A DNA stretch of 64,000 bases, from positions 1,426,001 to 1,490,000 of the forward strand of contig NZ_OZ035533.1 of the NCBI RefSeq assembly GCF_964033635.1, in the 5' to 3' direction. The notes beneath the pieces were generated by a model. It worked only from the letters and a program-made list of their open reading frames with translations. It was not told the DNA's origin and did not search any database. Shown here piece by piece: positions 37,001 to 44,768 of the stretch. Every line of letters starts with the position of its first letter. The stretch's first letter is position 1. The translations under genes and the position numbers were made by a program. The DNA is from Chitinophaga sp. MM2321 (lineage in GTDB: Bacteria; Bacteroidota; Bacteroidia; Chitinophagales; Chitinophagaceae).

Positions 37001-37258
37001 CTGCGTTTGCGCCCTATCCTGATGACATCCTTCGCTTTCATTGCGGGTTTATTGCCGCTGATGCGTGCTACAGGTTCATCGGCATTGGGTAACCGCTCTA
37101 TCAGTACCGGTGCTGCCGGTGGGATGTTGACGGGTGTGGTATTGGGTGTTTTTGTGATACCGGTGTTGTTTGTGATCTTCCAGTATCTCCAGGAAAAGAT
37201 CCAGCGTAAACCGATGATGGTGAGTGCTGAAGCAGAAGAAGAGGCACTGGTGCACTAA
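34085..37258 (+). CDS. RND multidrug efflux permease (HAE1, AcrB/MexB-type)
   Basis: 1057 residues, full length. N-terminal MFKKFIERPVLATVISIILV; proton relay in TM4 (AIGIVVDDAIVVVEAVHSKM) with both Asp residues; TM10 Lys in GLLAKNAILIVEYAVQRRRS; twelve membrane helices and two large periplasmic loops. Proton-driven export of hydrophobic drugs, dyes or bile-like compounds is expected; substrate range cannot be read. Residues diagnostic of heavy-metal RND pumps are absent. Confidence 0.96.
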   Translation: MFKKFIERPVLATVISIILVLLGILALVTLPMSQFPEIAPPSVSVTASYPGANAEVVARSVATPIEEAVNGVENMTYMTSTSNNDGSMSLTIYFHLGTDPDLAAVNVQNRVAKATSLLPAEVVQAGISTQKVQNSMIMVVNLMSDKPAYDETFLQNYAKINIIPEIQRVKGVGQAMVFGAKDYSMRIWLKPDRLTAYNMSPQEVLGAIRDQNLEAAPGRFGEGSKESFEYVIKYKGKLNKDEQYENIILRANADGSVLRLKDVARVEFGSFTYGSDTKVNGKYGIGIAINQTAGSNANEIQETINALMKKSAATFPSGVEYFNIYSTKEYLDESIDQVKHTLIEAFILVFIVVFIFLQDFRSTLIPAIAVPVAIIGTFFFMKLFGFSINLLTLFALILAIGIVVDDAIVVVEAVHSKMEKGVNPRIATLSSMQEISGAIISITLVMSAVFIPVGFMTGPAGVFYRQFAFTLAIAILISALNALTLSPALCALLLKSNHVGGPGHKEDAPPKGFGKRFFTAFNTGFNAMTNKYTRSLQFLIKRKWVTIGGLVIIGLATFWMMRKTPSGFIPTEDQGFAVYAVTMPPGSSLERTREVVAKVEHIVKDLESTSSYLSVSGFNFLSNSSSATSGVGFIKLKPHADRGKLKDMDKIMGMLQGKLAAIPEASIFVFNMPTVPGFSNVAGFEVVLQDRTGGTLDKLGGTAYGFIGELMKRKEIAFAFTTFNNGHPQYEIEIDDRKAKQLGIPVSDVLQTMQVYYGSMFASDFNRFGKYYRVIVQADADLRKEPSSLEGVYVKNQHGEMVPINTIVSLKRVYGPETVTRNNLFNAVTINGQAKPGYSSGDAIKAVEEVAAQYLPRGYTYEWVGMTKEEISAGNQAVIIFSLCLIFVYFLLAAQYESYILPLAVILSIPLGIFGVFVFINLFGIDNNIYVQVGLIMLIGLLAKNAILIVEYAVQRRRSGMGLVASAIRAARLRLRPILMTSFAFIAGLLPLMRATGSSALGNRSISTGAAGGMLTGVVLGVFVIPVLFVIFQYLQEKIQRKPMMVSAEAEEEALVH

Positions 37259-37300
37259 TGCGACCAGTCAATAATATTATCAGAATCAGAAATAATACAA

Positions 37301-38716
37301 ATGAAAACAAGATATAGCATATTTCATTTTTTGTTGTTGTCCTTAGTTGTAGGTGTAGCAGCATGCCGGGTTGGTCGCAATTATGAGCGGCCCCCGGTGG
37401 CGCTGCCCGCACAATTCGGCAACACTGCTCCATCCGATAGCAGTATAGCAGAAATGGAATGGAAAAGATTTTTTACCGATGCTACCCTGCAACAGCTGAT
37501 AGAGAAGGCCCTTACCGGCAACTATGATCTGCAGCTGGCAGTAAAGCGTGTAGAAGCATCACAATCTTACCTGAAACAGGCGAAAGTGGCGTGGTTGCCG
37601 GCTTTTACGGCGCAGGTAAGTGCCAATACAAACTTCCCTTCCAAGAATAGTTTTAATGGCATGAACCTCAGTCAGTTTAATTTCGGGGATCATGTGGAAG
37701 ATTATAACCTCGGTGTTGGGATGTCATGGGAGATAGACGTATGGGGAAAGATCCGTCGTCAGAAAGAGGCTGCACTGGCCACTTATCTGCAGACCTATGA
37801 AGGCCAGCGTACAGTACAGACCGGATTGGTAGCGGCTATTTCCAACAGCTATTTCAATCTGCTGATGCTGGACAACCAGCTGAGCATCGCAAAAAGGAAT
37901 GTGTCGCTCAGTGATACGATTGTGCAAATGATCCGTTTACAGAAGGCAGCCGGTGATGTGACAGAACTGGCGGTACAACAGGCGATCTCACAAAAACAAA
38001 CGGCCGAATTACTGGTACCGCAACTGGAACAGGGCACCGCTATCCAGGAAAATGCGATCCGTATATTAACCGGCGATCTACCGGGAACGGTTACACGGAG
38101 TAGTGCGTTGCACGACTTCCAGGTGGGGGATGTTTTACCTACCGGTATTCCCGCAGCCATGGTGAGCCGCCGTCCTGATGTACGTGCCAGCGAAATGGGC
38201 CTGGAAGCCGCCAACGCAGCCGTAGGTGTGGCACAGGGAAGCATGTACCCGGCATTGAATATCACCGCCAACGGAGGCGTTAATTCATTTAAAGCGAGCA
38301 ACTGGTTCAACCTGCCGGCCTCTTTGTTTGGTACGGTAGCGGGCAGCATAGCCCAACCCATTTTCCAGCGCCGTGCATTAAAAACACAGCTGGAAGTAGC
38401 TAAAATACAGCGGGAACAGGCAGTGATTGAATTCAAGCAATCCACACTTACAGCAGTAGGAGAGGTGAGTGATGCACTCGTGAGGCTGGATAAACTCAAA
38501 TCACAACAGGCGATTGCCAACCAGCAGGTAGGCACCACGCAACTGGCCGTACAGCAGGCACAGTTGCTGTTCCGCAGCGGCATGGCCAATTACCTGGAAG
38601 TAATTACAGCGCAGTCACGCGCACTGCAAGCTGAATTGGGACAATCAGATATTGACCGGCAGCGTTTAAGCGCCATGGTAGAGCTGTATCGTTCCCTTGG
38701 TGGTGGATGGAAATAA
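37301..38716 (+). CDS. Outer-membrane efflux channel (NodT/OprM-type lipoprotein)
   Basis: 471 residues. Lipoprotein signal LLLSLVVGVAACRVGRNYER; two OEP repeats of long helices and strands, with MSWEIDVWGKIRRQKEAALA and RRPDVRASEMGLEAANAAVG, the family signature positions. It forms the trimeric channel of the pump encoded by the two preceding genes. A 13-bp inverted repeat starts 25 bp after the stop codon. Confidence 0.94.
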   Translation: MKTRYSIFHFLLLSLVVGVAACRVGRNYERPPVALPAQFGNTAPSDSSIAEMEWKRFFTDATLQQLIEKALTGNYDLQLAVKRVEASQSYLKQAKVAWLPAFTAQVSANTNFPSKNSFNGMNLSQFNFGDHVEDYNLGVGMSWEIDVWGKIRRQKEAALATYLQTYEGQRTVQTGLVAAISNSYFNLLMLDNQLSIAKRNVSLSDTIVQMIRLQKAAGDVTELAVQQAISQKQTAELLVPQLEQGTAIQENAIRILTGDLPGTVTRSSALHDFQVGDVLPTGIPAAMVSRRPDVRASEMGLEAANAAVGVAQGSMYPALNITANGGVNSFKASNWFNLPASLFGTVAGSIAQPIFQRRALKTQLEVAKIQREQAVIEFKQSTLTAVGEVSDALVRLDKLKSQQAIANQQVGTTQLAVQQAQLLFRSGMANYLEVITAQSRALQAELGQSDIDRQRLSAMVELYRSLGGGWK

Positions 38717-38740
38717 AAGCGGGATTTATTTGATTTATAT

Positions 38741-38816
38741 AATCAGCCTGATTGGTGGAGGTTAAAACGGATTAAGATGTTATTCTTGGTTCCGGTCTTC
38801 ATTAATCAGGCTGATT
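38741..38816. repeat. Intergenic inverted repeat after the efflux operon
   Basis: AATCAGCCTGATT (38741-38753) pairs with AATCAGGCTGATT (38804-38816), 13 bp, loop 50 nt. Each arm is itself nearly palindromic. It may act as a weak terminator or be a dispersed repeat. Confidence 0.6.
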
Positions 38817-38893
38817 TAATTACTCCTTATCCGCTATAGTGGCTGATCTGCATTATTTTTTCCGAAATATTTTTTTATTTTGATTTCCTTTTA

Positions 38894-38901
38894 TACTTTT
38901 G
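38894..38901 (+). promoter_or_regulatory. -7 promoter element of tRNA-Ser
   Basis: TACTTTTG matches TAnnTTTG and ends seven bases before the tRNA, placing transcription start at or next to its first base. The -33 region is only T-rich. Confidence 0.5.
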
Positions 38902-38908
38902 CGCTCCT

Positions 38909-38993
38909 GGAGAGTTGGCAGAGCGGTCGATTGCGGCAGTCTTGAAAACTGTTGACTGTAACAGGTCCCGGGGTTCGAATCCCTGACTCTCCG
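38909..38993 (+). tRNA. tRNA-Ser (anticodon TGA)
   Basis: 85 nt. Acceptor stem GGAGAGT / ACTCTCC with discriminator G; anticodon loop TCTTGAAAA region gives anticodon TGA; extended variable arm (TTGACTGTAACAGGTCCC region) as in class II tRNAs; T-loop GGGTTCGAATCCC. CCA is not encoded. Confidence 0.95.
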
Positions 38994-38994
38994 C

Positions 38995-39038
38995 AAAAAG
39001 CGACACAAAATTCAATAATGGATTTTGTGTCGCTTTTT
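38995..39038 (+). terminator. Terminator of tRNA-Ser
   Basis: AAAAAGCGACACAAAA (38995-39010) pairs perfectly with TTTTGTGTCGCTTTTT (39023-39038), loop 12 nt, ending in a T-run directly behind the tRNA. Confidence 0.92.
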
Positions 39039-39100
39039 CATTTTTAAGATGGTGTGGTTGGGCTGTTTTTAATTTGAATGGTGCATTCGATAGGACATTC

Positions 39101-39720
39101 TTATGAATATACCTTTAAGATTTTTCCTTGTACCGCACCTTCAACACTTAAAATATAGGCGTTCACAACCTTTTTCATAGGTACAAGGTTATATCCGGGA
39201 AAAAATTCTCCGTACCGTTCTTTACTATCTTCAACAAGGCCTGGACTCACTGCATTAATTCTTTTACCTTCCTTAAGCTCTTGCGAAGCTGCCAATACAA
39301 AGCTATTAATTGCGCCGTTTATCATTGCGACTGCAGCGCCGTTACGGGCCGGATGAACGGCAGCTATACCTGTTGTTAAGGTAATCGAACCCTCAGGGCT
39401 TAAAAAGTCTTTCCCTAAAAGAACCAGGTTTATTTGACCCAATAGCTTCCCTTTAATTCCCGGCATTAAATCTTCTTGTGTCATTCCGTAGAAAGGACCA
39501 TAATATCCCGTTCCGGCCGTACAAATAATAGCATCCACCTTACCGGTTTTTTTAAACATTTCAAGAATAGACGATGGTGAAGAAATGTCAACATTAACAT
39601 CTCCGGTATTTCTTCCACCACTTTGGATTCGATTTTAAGCTTGGCAAAGGTTTCAAAATCTGTAGATAAAAAAGTGGGGTCATTTATGTCTGGAGCCTCT
39701 GGTGGGAAACGGAATAACAT
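39101..39720 (-). pseudogene. Short-chain dehydrogenase remnant without its NAD(P)-binding N-terminus
   Basis: From about 39610 down, the reading frame gives GGRNTGDVNVDISS, then FKKTGKVDAIICTAGTGYYG, KLLGQINLVLLGKDFL, SITLTTGIAAVHPARNGAAV and RINAVSPGLVEDSKERYGEF: the middle and end of an SDR of about 200 residues. The Gly-rich Rossmann start is missing. Upstream, in a different frame, an unrelated ORF (MLFRFPPEAPDINDPTFLST, 39720 down) runs into it. The result looks like a fusion of two gene fragments by deletion. No dehydrogenase activity is expected. Confidence 0.65.
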
Positions 39721-39826
39721 ACTAGAGATTGAGGATTAATTTCAGTGCATTAAATTTAATGAAATTATTTGAGAACATAACTGATCTAAATAATACATAA
39801 ATTGTGCAGCTAAGCCCTTAAATTAT

Positions 39827-40213
39827 ATGCTTAATTTCAAAATTATCAGTCCTGCATTTTTTTGCACTATTAGTATTGGCGCCCTTGTGCTTTTGGGAAG
39901 TTGTAAAAAGACTCATGATAAAGCCCAGGAAAAAAGAGTGAAAGAAGGCGCAACACTAGAAGTTGGGCTTGTTTTGCCAGAAATAAGAACCACTCAAAAT
40001 GACACGGTAAAACTTGCACTTTACCCACATGCCCGTTTTTTCTTTATCGATCTTGGATTAAAGAATAGTGATGGATATATCGATCTCATCAAAAAAGCGA
40101 ATAAAGCAGATGTTCCGGTAAGAGTGAAAGTCTACGAAGATAATCAGGCTGAGGTAGCAGAAATATATACGGCAACAAAGGAAGACATTGAAAGATATAG
40201 AAATCAACAATAG
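39827..40213 (+). CDS. Hypothetical lipoprotein (128 aa)
   Basis: Signal peptide with lipobox (CTISIGALVLLGSCKKTHDK), then a soluble domain with LEVGLVLPEIRTTQNDTVKL and ADVPVRVKVYEDNQAEVAEI, ending in a charged helix. Predicted anchored in the envelope. No family recognised. It stands alone between the SDR remnant and the converging reductase gene. Confidence 0.65.
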   Translation: MLNFKIISPAFFCTISIGALVLLGSCKKTHDKAQEKRVKEGATLEVGLVLPEIRTTQNDTVKLALYPHARFFFIDLGLKNSDGYIDLIKKANKADVPVRVKVYEDNQAEVAEIYTATKEDIERYRNQQ

Positions 40214-40222
40214 TAAATATTA

Positions 40223-41185
40223 CTAAGGAATAATTACCAGTCTTTTTCCTTCGAGATCATTTCTTAGCCAGGCTTTTTCTATATCGGCGAGTCGCACTTT
40301 TTCAATGTCCATGTGTAGCTTGTTTTCTTTTATCCAGTCCCACACCTGCATCATACCTGCTGAAATTTCTTCGGGAGAAATTTTGCCTGCACCAGATAAT
40401 TCAAGGCCTGAGGTCCGCAACATCTCACCTTTAATATTGGCAACTGAACCTGCTTTCTCGCCTATGCTTACGTAGCGTATACGTTTCCTGGCGACCCCCA
40501 TACTCTTTGGGACAAAGGATTGCATCAGTATTTCGGCAGGGTGTCCCCAAAGGAAATCAATAACGACATCATAGCCCTTTTCTCCTCCTTCTTTTTCAAA
40601 TGCATCTAAAAGGTTTTCATCGGATTGTTTTAGATCGATAACTGCATCTGCACCTAAACTTTTTATTAATTTGAGTGATGTTTCATTTCTTCCTGTACCT
40701 ATAATCCGTCCTGCGCCCAATAATTTAGCTATTTGGATGGCCATTCTTCCGGAAACCCCTGTTGCTCCGTTTATCAAAACTGTTTCTCCCTTATTAAGCT
40801 TCACGGTATTTTTAAATGGCAGGAGAGAAGTCAGTGCTGAAGGGGGGATAGCCGCCGCGATCTCCGCATCAATCCCATCGGGAATGGGCGTAAAATTTTT
40901 TGCAACAGCTTTTTCTGCGAATGAACCGTAGGGTGACCACATGATGCTAAAACCTATTAATTTGCCATCAGGCGTCATACCTATTCCTCTATGCCCCACA
41001 ACGGCTGGAAATTGAGGATACATATTCTTGCTTGAATAATGCTTTCCACCGGCGACCCCTTTTTCAAAGTTTTCGAGTACAACGGCTTTTACATGAACAA
41101 GTATTTCATCATTACTGGGAACAGGATCGACAAAATCCTCATAACGCGGTGTTATTCCAAAATTATTTATGACGGCTGCTTTCAT
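40223..41185 (-). CDS. Zinc-type alcohol dehydrogenase / quinone oxidoreductase family protein
   Basis: The start at 41185 (MKAAVINNFGITPRYEDFVD) is preferred; the frame stays open to 41212. GroES-like N-domain (VVGHRGIGMTPDGKLIGFSI) is followed by a Rossmann domain with GATGVSGRMAIQIAKLLGAG and RIIGTGRN. The catalytic and structural zinc cysteines are missing, which places it with the zinc-free quinone oxidoreductase-like MDR proteins. It probably reduces a small carbonyl or quinone with NADPH; substrate unknown. Confidence 0.87.
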   Translation of the reverse strand: MKAAVINNFGITPRYEDFVDPVPSNDEILVHVKAVVLENFEKGVAGGKHYSSKNMYPQFPAVVGHRGIGMTPDGKLIGFSIMWSPYGSFAEKAVAKNFTPIPDGIDAEIAAAIPPSALTSLLPFKNTVKLNKGETVLINGATGVSGRMAIQIAKLLGAGRIIGTGRNETSLKLIKSLGADAVIDLKQSDENLLDAFEKEGGEKGYDVVIDFLWGHPAEILMQSFVPKSMGVARKRIRYVSIGEKAGSVANIKGEMLRTSGLELSGAGKISPEEISAGMMQVWDWIKENKLHMDIEKVRLADIEKAWLRNDLEGKRLVIIP

Positions 41186-41292
41186 AATTTTATTTTTTGA
41201 CGAATTCAGCAATAATGCAGACCTGAAAGGTTACAAAAGATAAGAAATGAAATTAAAAATGCCAACCTTGCCGGAGTATGCGTACGCAACCT

Positions 41293-41715
41293 TTAGTATA
41301 AGAAAATGAATAAATGAAAAGCGCCAAGAACCAGGCACAACGGACTATAAAAAAAAGTATCCCGCTTTGCGAATAGCGACTGTCTGTGACGTTTGGTAAA
41401 ACCGAGATACCGGAAATCACCTACTGCCCGGAATAAGAAGATTAAGGAAATCACCAACAGGCCAGCATCTAAATATTGTGGCCGTATGCCTAACGATACC
41501 CATCCGGCATGGGCCAGATTGATGACTGCAAAAGCAATCAATCCCAATGCAACCACTAAGGTTGCCAACCTGCCAGGCCGGAATAGTTTCTTCCCATTTC
41601 CTTGGGTAGGTATAGCAGCGTCCATTCCCCATTTACCACCAAATACCCAATACAAATGGAGAGCTGCCAGCAAAAGGAAAATAAGGCAATTCAATAATGT
41701 TACAATTAATTCCAT
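41293..41715 (-). CDS. DUF3995 membrane protein
   Basis: 140 residues, four hydrophobic helices: LLNCLIFLLLAALHLYWVFG, LATLVVALGLIAFAVINLAH, DAGLLVISLIFLFRAVGDF and SPLCLVLGAFHLFIFLY. The HLYWVFGGKWG and FRAVGDFRYLGFTKR stretches are typical of DUF3995. Function unknown. Confidence 0.8.
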   Translation of the reverse strand: MELIVTLLNCLIFLLLAALHLYWVFGGKWGMDAAIPTQGNGKKLFRPGRLATLVVALGLIAFAVINLAHAGWVSLGIRPQYLDAGLLVISLIFLFRAVGDFRYLGFTKRHRQSLFAKRDTFFYSPLCLVLGAFHLFIFLY

Positions 41716-41884
41716 AACACTTATTAACAGCTACAAAATTAAAAGATAAAACTGGATTTAGTATCACGTTTTCATTTAGTATATTGTATCTCAGATGGAG
41801 ATTTTCGATGCGAAATTTCCAGTGGTATTTTTCATTGATGAAATAGCTGGATACTATTTTTATGCTCACACTCTTTTTTCTATT

Positions 41885-42355
41885 ATGACTTCAACCAAAC
41901 AAATATCAAAGCACTTCAGGGATGTTTATTTTGGAGGTAACTGGACTAGTGTAAATTTGAAAGATACGTTAGCGGATGTAAACTGGGAACAGGCGACCAC
42001 AAAGGTTCATCATCTAAATACGATAGCTGTTTTAGTTTTTCACATTAACTATTATGTGAGTGCTATTTTAAAGGTTTTGCAAGGGAAACCTTTACAGGCC
42101 AGTGATAAGTTCAGCTTTGATCTACATCCCATCACGGCTGAAGATGCGTGGCAGGAGCTGGTAACGAAAACATTTACGGAGGCAGAGCAATTAGCTTTGC
42201 TGATGGAGAATTTAGACGAAGCAATACTATTCCACGATTTTGCAGATCCGAAATACGGAAATTATTACAGAAACTTGCTTGGCGTTATTGAGCACACGCA
42301 TTATCACCTTGGACAGATTGTCCTGATAAAGAAAATTATAAATGAAAAGATATGA
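41885..42355 (+). CDS. DinB-like (DUF1572) four-helix protein
   Basis: The start at 41885 (MTSTKQISKHFRDVYFGGNW) fits the family; the open frame back to 41795 is AT-rich leader. Helical bundle with the metal-ligand positions of the DinB/YfiT superfamily: His in TTKVHHLNTI and the pair in VIEHTHYHLGQIVLIKK. Such proteins bind a divalent metal and many are thiol-dependent transferases, but activity here is unknown. It converges with the ArsR/SRPBCC pair. Confidence 0.8.
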   Translation: MTSTKQISKHFRDVYFGGNWTSVNLKDTLADVNWEQATTKVHHLNTIAVLVFHINYYVSAILKVLQGKPLQASDKFSFDLHPITAEDAWQELVTKTFTEAEQLALLMENLDEAILFHDFADPKYGNYYRNLLGVIEHTHYHLGQIVLIKKIINEKI

Positions 42356-42374
42356 TTTGAAATATCACGTCCTT

Positions 42375-42701
42375 TTATTTTTCTTTGTTTTTATTATTTA
42401 GAAGGGTTTCCAGTTTTTTCAATTTTGATACCCAGAATTTGTCAAAATAATTGATCCATTCCTGCAATTCATTAAATCCATCCTGTTTAAGTATACAATG
42501 TCTTTCCCTACCTATATTCTGAATAGATATAAAGCCCGCATGGTGTAGTATTTTTATGTGCTTTGAAACAGCGGGCCTGCTCATGTCGAAATTTTCAGCT
42601 AAGGAATTGATGGTCAGGCTGTCTTTTGTCAGCAGTTGCAGAATTTGTCGCCTGCTTGGATCTGCGATAACCTGAAATGTATCAAGTGTTGGTTGTGTCA
42701 T
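42375..42701 (-). CDS. ArsR-family winged-helix repressor (second copy type)
   Basis: 108 residues: QVIADPSRRQILQLLTKDSL, recognition helix SLAENFDMSRPAVSKHIKIL, wing IQNIGRERHCILKQDG. No metal-site cysteines. It overlaps the upstream SRPBCC gene by 20 bp, so the two are cotranscribed and coupled. The operator at 43168 is its probable target. It resembles the island regulator at 14504 in type and in having an SRPBCC partner. Confidence 0.88.
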   Translation of the reverse strand: MTQPTLDTFQVIADPSRRQILQLLTKDSLTINSLAENFDMSRPAVSKHIKILHHAGFISIQNIGRERHCILKQDGFNELQEWINYFDKFWVSKLKKLETLLNNKNKEK

Positions 42702-43134
42702 GCCTGTAAGTGTTTATACGTTCACCCAATCTTTTCCCAATTTTTGCCCATCCTTTGTTCATTACGAGGTACGAGATGAAATTTTTCATTCCTCTGAAAC
42801 CGCTATGCTCCAGGGTTAGCTGTGTTCCATTATCTTTTTGGGTAAGTGTCCATGTAACAATAGAATCAAGCGTAACATTCTCCTTTCCGATACCGCCTTT
42901 CCATGAGTACGAAAGTCTTTTATAGGGGATAAGTTCTAAAACTTCGCAATAAATACGGCCATCGAAACCGAATTTTATTTTAGGCTTTGTATTGAACTGA
43001 AATTTCTGCCCGACAATGGGTTGAAAGTTGCTCTCCATCAGCCATTGTGATAATAATTCAGGTTTGGTCAGGTAATCCCATACCGTTTCTGGTGGATGGG
43101 AGTAAAACCAGGTATGTTTAATTGCTCTTTCCAT
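42682..43134 (-). CDS. SRPBCC domain protein, partner of ArsR
   Basis: 150 residues: KHTWFYSHPPETVWDYLTKP, ELLSQWLMESNFQPIVGQKF, RLSYSWKGGIGKENVTLDSI and the C-terminal helix KGWAKIGKRLGERINTY. START/AHSA1-like ligand-binding fold; ligand unknown. First gene of the two-gene operon. The promoter and operator lie 23-55 bp upstream of its start. Confidence 0.86.
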   Translation of the reverse strand: MERAIKHTWFYSHPPETVWDYLTKPELLSQWLMESNFQPIVGQKFQFNTKPKIKFGFDGRIYCEVLELIPYKRLSYSWKGGIGKENVTLDSIVTWTLTQKDNGTQLTLEHSGFRGMKNFISYLVMNKGWAKIGKRLGERINTYRHDTTNT

Positions 43135-43156
43135 TATATGTACCTTTTGAGTTACC

Positions 43157-43188
43157 CAAATATAAATGTAACTTTTAAGTTACCCAAA
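43157..43188 (-). promoter_or_regulatory. Promoter and ArsR operator of the SRPBCC-ArsR operon
   Basis: Read on the minus strand: TTTG (43188-43185), a 20-nt spacer, TATATTTG (43164-43157). Within the spacer is a 7-2-7 palindrome, GTAACTT TT AAGTTAC on the + strand (43168-43183). Two direct copies of AGTTACCCAAAT (43150-43161 and 43178-43189) overlay the two promoter boxes. A repressor dimer bound here would block RNA polymerase directly. Confidence 0.7.
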
Positions 43189-43244
43189 TTTTTTATGGAA
43201 GAAGAAAAAACATCAGGTACCAGGTAGAATGAAAGCCGGTTTTC

Positions 43245-43292
43245 TCAGCGTTATATAATAACCGCAATAGGTGTGACTTCATATAACGCTGA
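43245..43292. repeat. 12-bp inverted repeat
   Basis: TCAGCGTTATAT (43245-43256) pairs with ATATAACGCTGA (43281-43292), loop 24 nt. It lies between the NHL gene's 3' end and the next promoter and may help terminate transcription coming from the right. Confidence 0.5.
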
Positions 43293-43317
43293 TGAACCGT
43301 CTTGTATTTTAAAAGTA

Positions 43318-44442
43318 CTACCTGATCGTAATCTTCCAGATACATTTATACCCGTAATCTGCCACATAGATCAATCCCCCGTTTACAGCGGCCACACCAC
43401 CTGCCTGGTTCATCTTAATGTTCCGGGCCAGTAGTTCATAGGTATCTGTAGTTAAACCCAACCATGGCATTACATAACTGCCGCTCACAGGGCCTGCATC
43501 CGGGCAACTGCAAAAGGTGGGTGTCAGGAAATGTCCTACACCAGCCAGTGTGATTACATTTCCATCTGCGCTTACCCTGCGTAACGCACCATTGGTGCCA
43601 TCTGCTACATAGTAATAAGGGAACTGGTAATGAATAGCTTTGGGGTAGGAAAACTGCGCGATCGCACCCAATCCGTCATGCAGCCCTTCAAAAGTAATAT
43701 GGCCTGCAAGCCTGGAAGCAGTGCCGGTTGATGTGATCTTTGTAATACCCTGAAAAAAACCTGAGCTGCCACCCACATACAAAAGATCGTTGGCTGCATT
43801 TACAGCAATGCCGGAAGGAGAAGCCGCCTCTGCTTGATTGGTGGGGCGGATTACACTGCCTGCAACAGTTGTTACCACACCTGCGGGTGTGATCTTCCTC
43901 AATTGTGAAGCAAAAGGCGCATCAGGTGAATTATCACCTACAATTACATTGCCTGCTGCATCTACTACTAACCCCTGGCCGGTTTCTGAAGAGCCGAAAT
44001 TACTCACCAGCTGCGCACCAAAACGGAAGGATGCTGCAGCGCCTGTACCGTCTGCATTACCGGCAGTACCGCTTCCGGCCAGTATTGTAATGGTAGCGGG
44101 GGCGCTGAAGTTGATAGCTTTCACCTGTTGACTGGTGGCATCTGCTACATATAGTAATCCCCTGACGGCATCAAGGCCCATACCCATTAAGCGGCCAAAT
44201 TCATTGGCGCCGCCGGCAAAGGTAGTTACTACACCATCCGGTGTTACTTTCAATACAACATCGTGTGTAGCCCGCTGATCGATTATATAAATATTTCCCG
44301 CTGCATCTGTTATCATCTCCGCAGGAAGTGTGAACAATGAAGATGAGGGACCGCCTGCCAGCACGGTGCCGGTTACGGTAGGTCTGTAAAGTATGCAGGC
44401 CCGGCATAATTCATAGTACCGGCCATTGAGGTACAGGTTCAT
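43318..44442 (-). CDS. NHL-repeat protein (likely C-terminal part of a split lipoprotein)
   Basis: 374 residues made mostly of NHL/beta-propeller repeats: AEMITDAAGNIYIIDQRATH, GVVTTFAGGANEF, GLVVDAAGNVIVGDNS, GIAVNAANDLLYVGG, ending GGLIYVADYGYKCIWKITIR. NHL propellers in exported Bacteroidota proteins bind proteins or glycans. It has no signal peptide of its own. Its first codons overlap the stop of the preceding lipoprotein gene (ATGA). Reading upstream in this frame gives PILYQIDTARLG without a stop, suggesting the two pieces were one protein of about 480 residues. Confidence 0.75.
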   Translation of the reverse strand: MNLYLNGRYYELCRACILYRPTVTGTVLAGGPSSSLFTLPAEMITDAAGNIYIIDQRATHDVVLKVTPDGVVTTFAGGANEFGRLMGMGLDAVRGLLYVADATSQQVKAINFSAPATITILAGSGTAGNADGTGAAASFRFGAQLVSNFGSSETGQGLVVDAAGNVIVGDNSPDAPFASQLRKITPAGVVTTVAGSVIRPTNQAEAASPSGIAVNAANDLLYVGGSSGFFQGITKITSTGTASRLAGHITFEGLHDGLGAIAQFSYPKAIHYQFPYYYVADGTNGALRRVSADGNVITLAGVGHFLTPTFCSCPDAGPVSGSYVMPWLGLTTDTYELLARNIKMNQAGGVAAVNGGLIYVADYGYKCIWKITIR

Positions 44443-44768
44443 CCCCAGACGCGCCGTATCAATCTGGTATAGTATGGGCAGAGGTCTAACAGTATATAGT
44501 CGTCCTGCGCATCTTTTATGGGAACTTCCTGTTTATCAAAATAAAATTTAGCTGCTTTTTTAAGCAGTCCTTGCTTGTTCCATGCTACAAATTCCGGTGA
44601 GGATAGTTTGATTGTGAGTCCCGAAAATACAGTTTCCAATGTATTACCTTTCATATCTGTGATCTTCAGATCAATGTTTTCCGGGGAATGATCAGACCAT
44701 GGGAATGGAAGTTTTTTACAGGCCAGTAATAGCGTTACCAATGCCATGTACAGAAATAGCTTTCTCAT
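44439..44768 (-). CDS. Lipoprotein N-terminal module upstream of the NHL protein
   Basis: 109 residues. Lipobox signal MALVTLLLACKKLPFPW, then an Ig/TIG-like strand pattern (ITDMKGNTLETVFSGLTIKL, KFYFDKQEVPIKDAQDDYIL). The expected domain end is replaced by a frame-shifted tail (PYYTRLIRRVWG). Related exported proteins combine such a module with the NHL propeller in one chain, so a single-base indel near 44460-44490 is likely. Coupled translation of two chains through the ATGA overlap is the alternative. Confidence 0.65.
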   Translation of the reverse strand: MRKLFLYMALVTLLLACKKLPFPWSDHSPENIDLKITDMKGNTLETVFSGLTIKLSSPEFVAWNKQGLLKKAAKFYFDKQEVPIKDAQDDYILLDLCPYYTRLIRRVWG

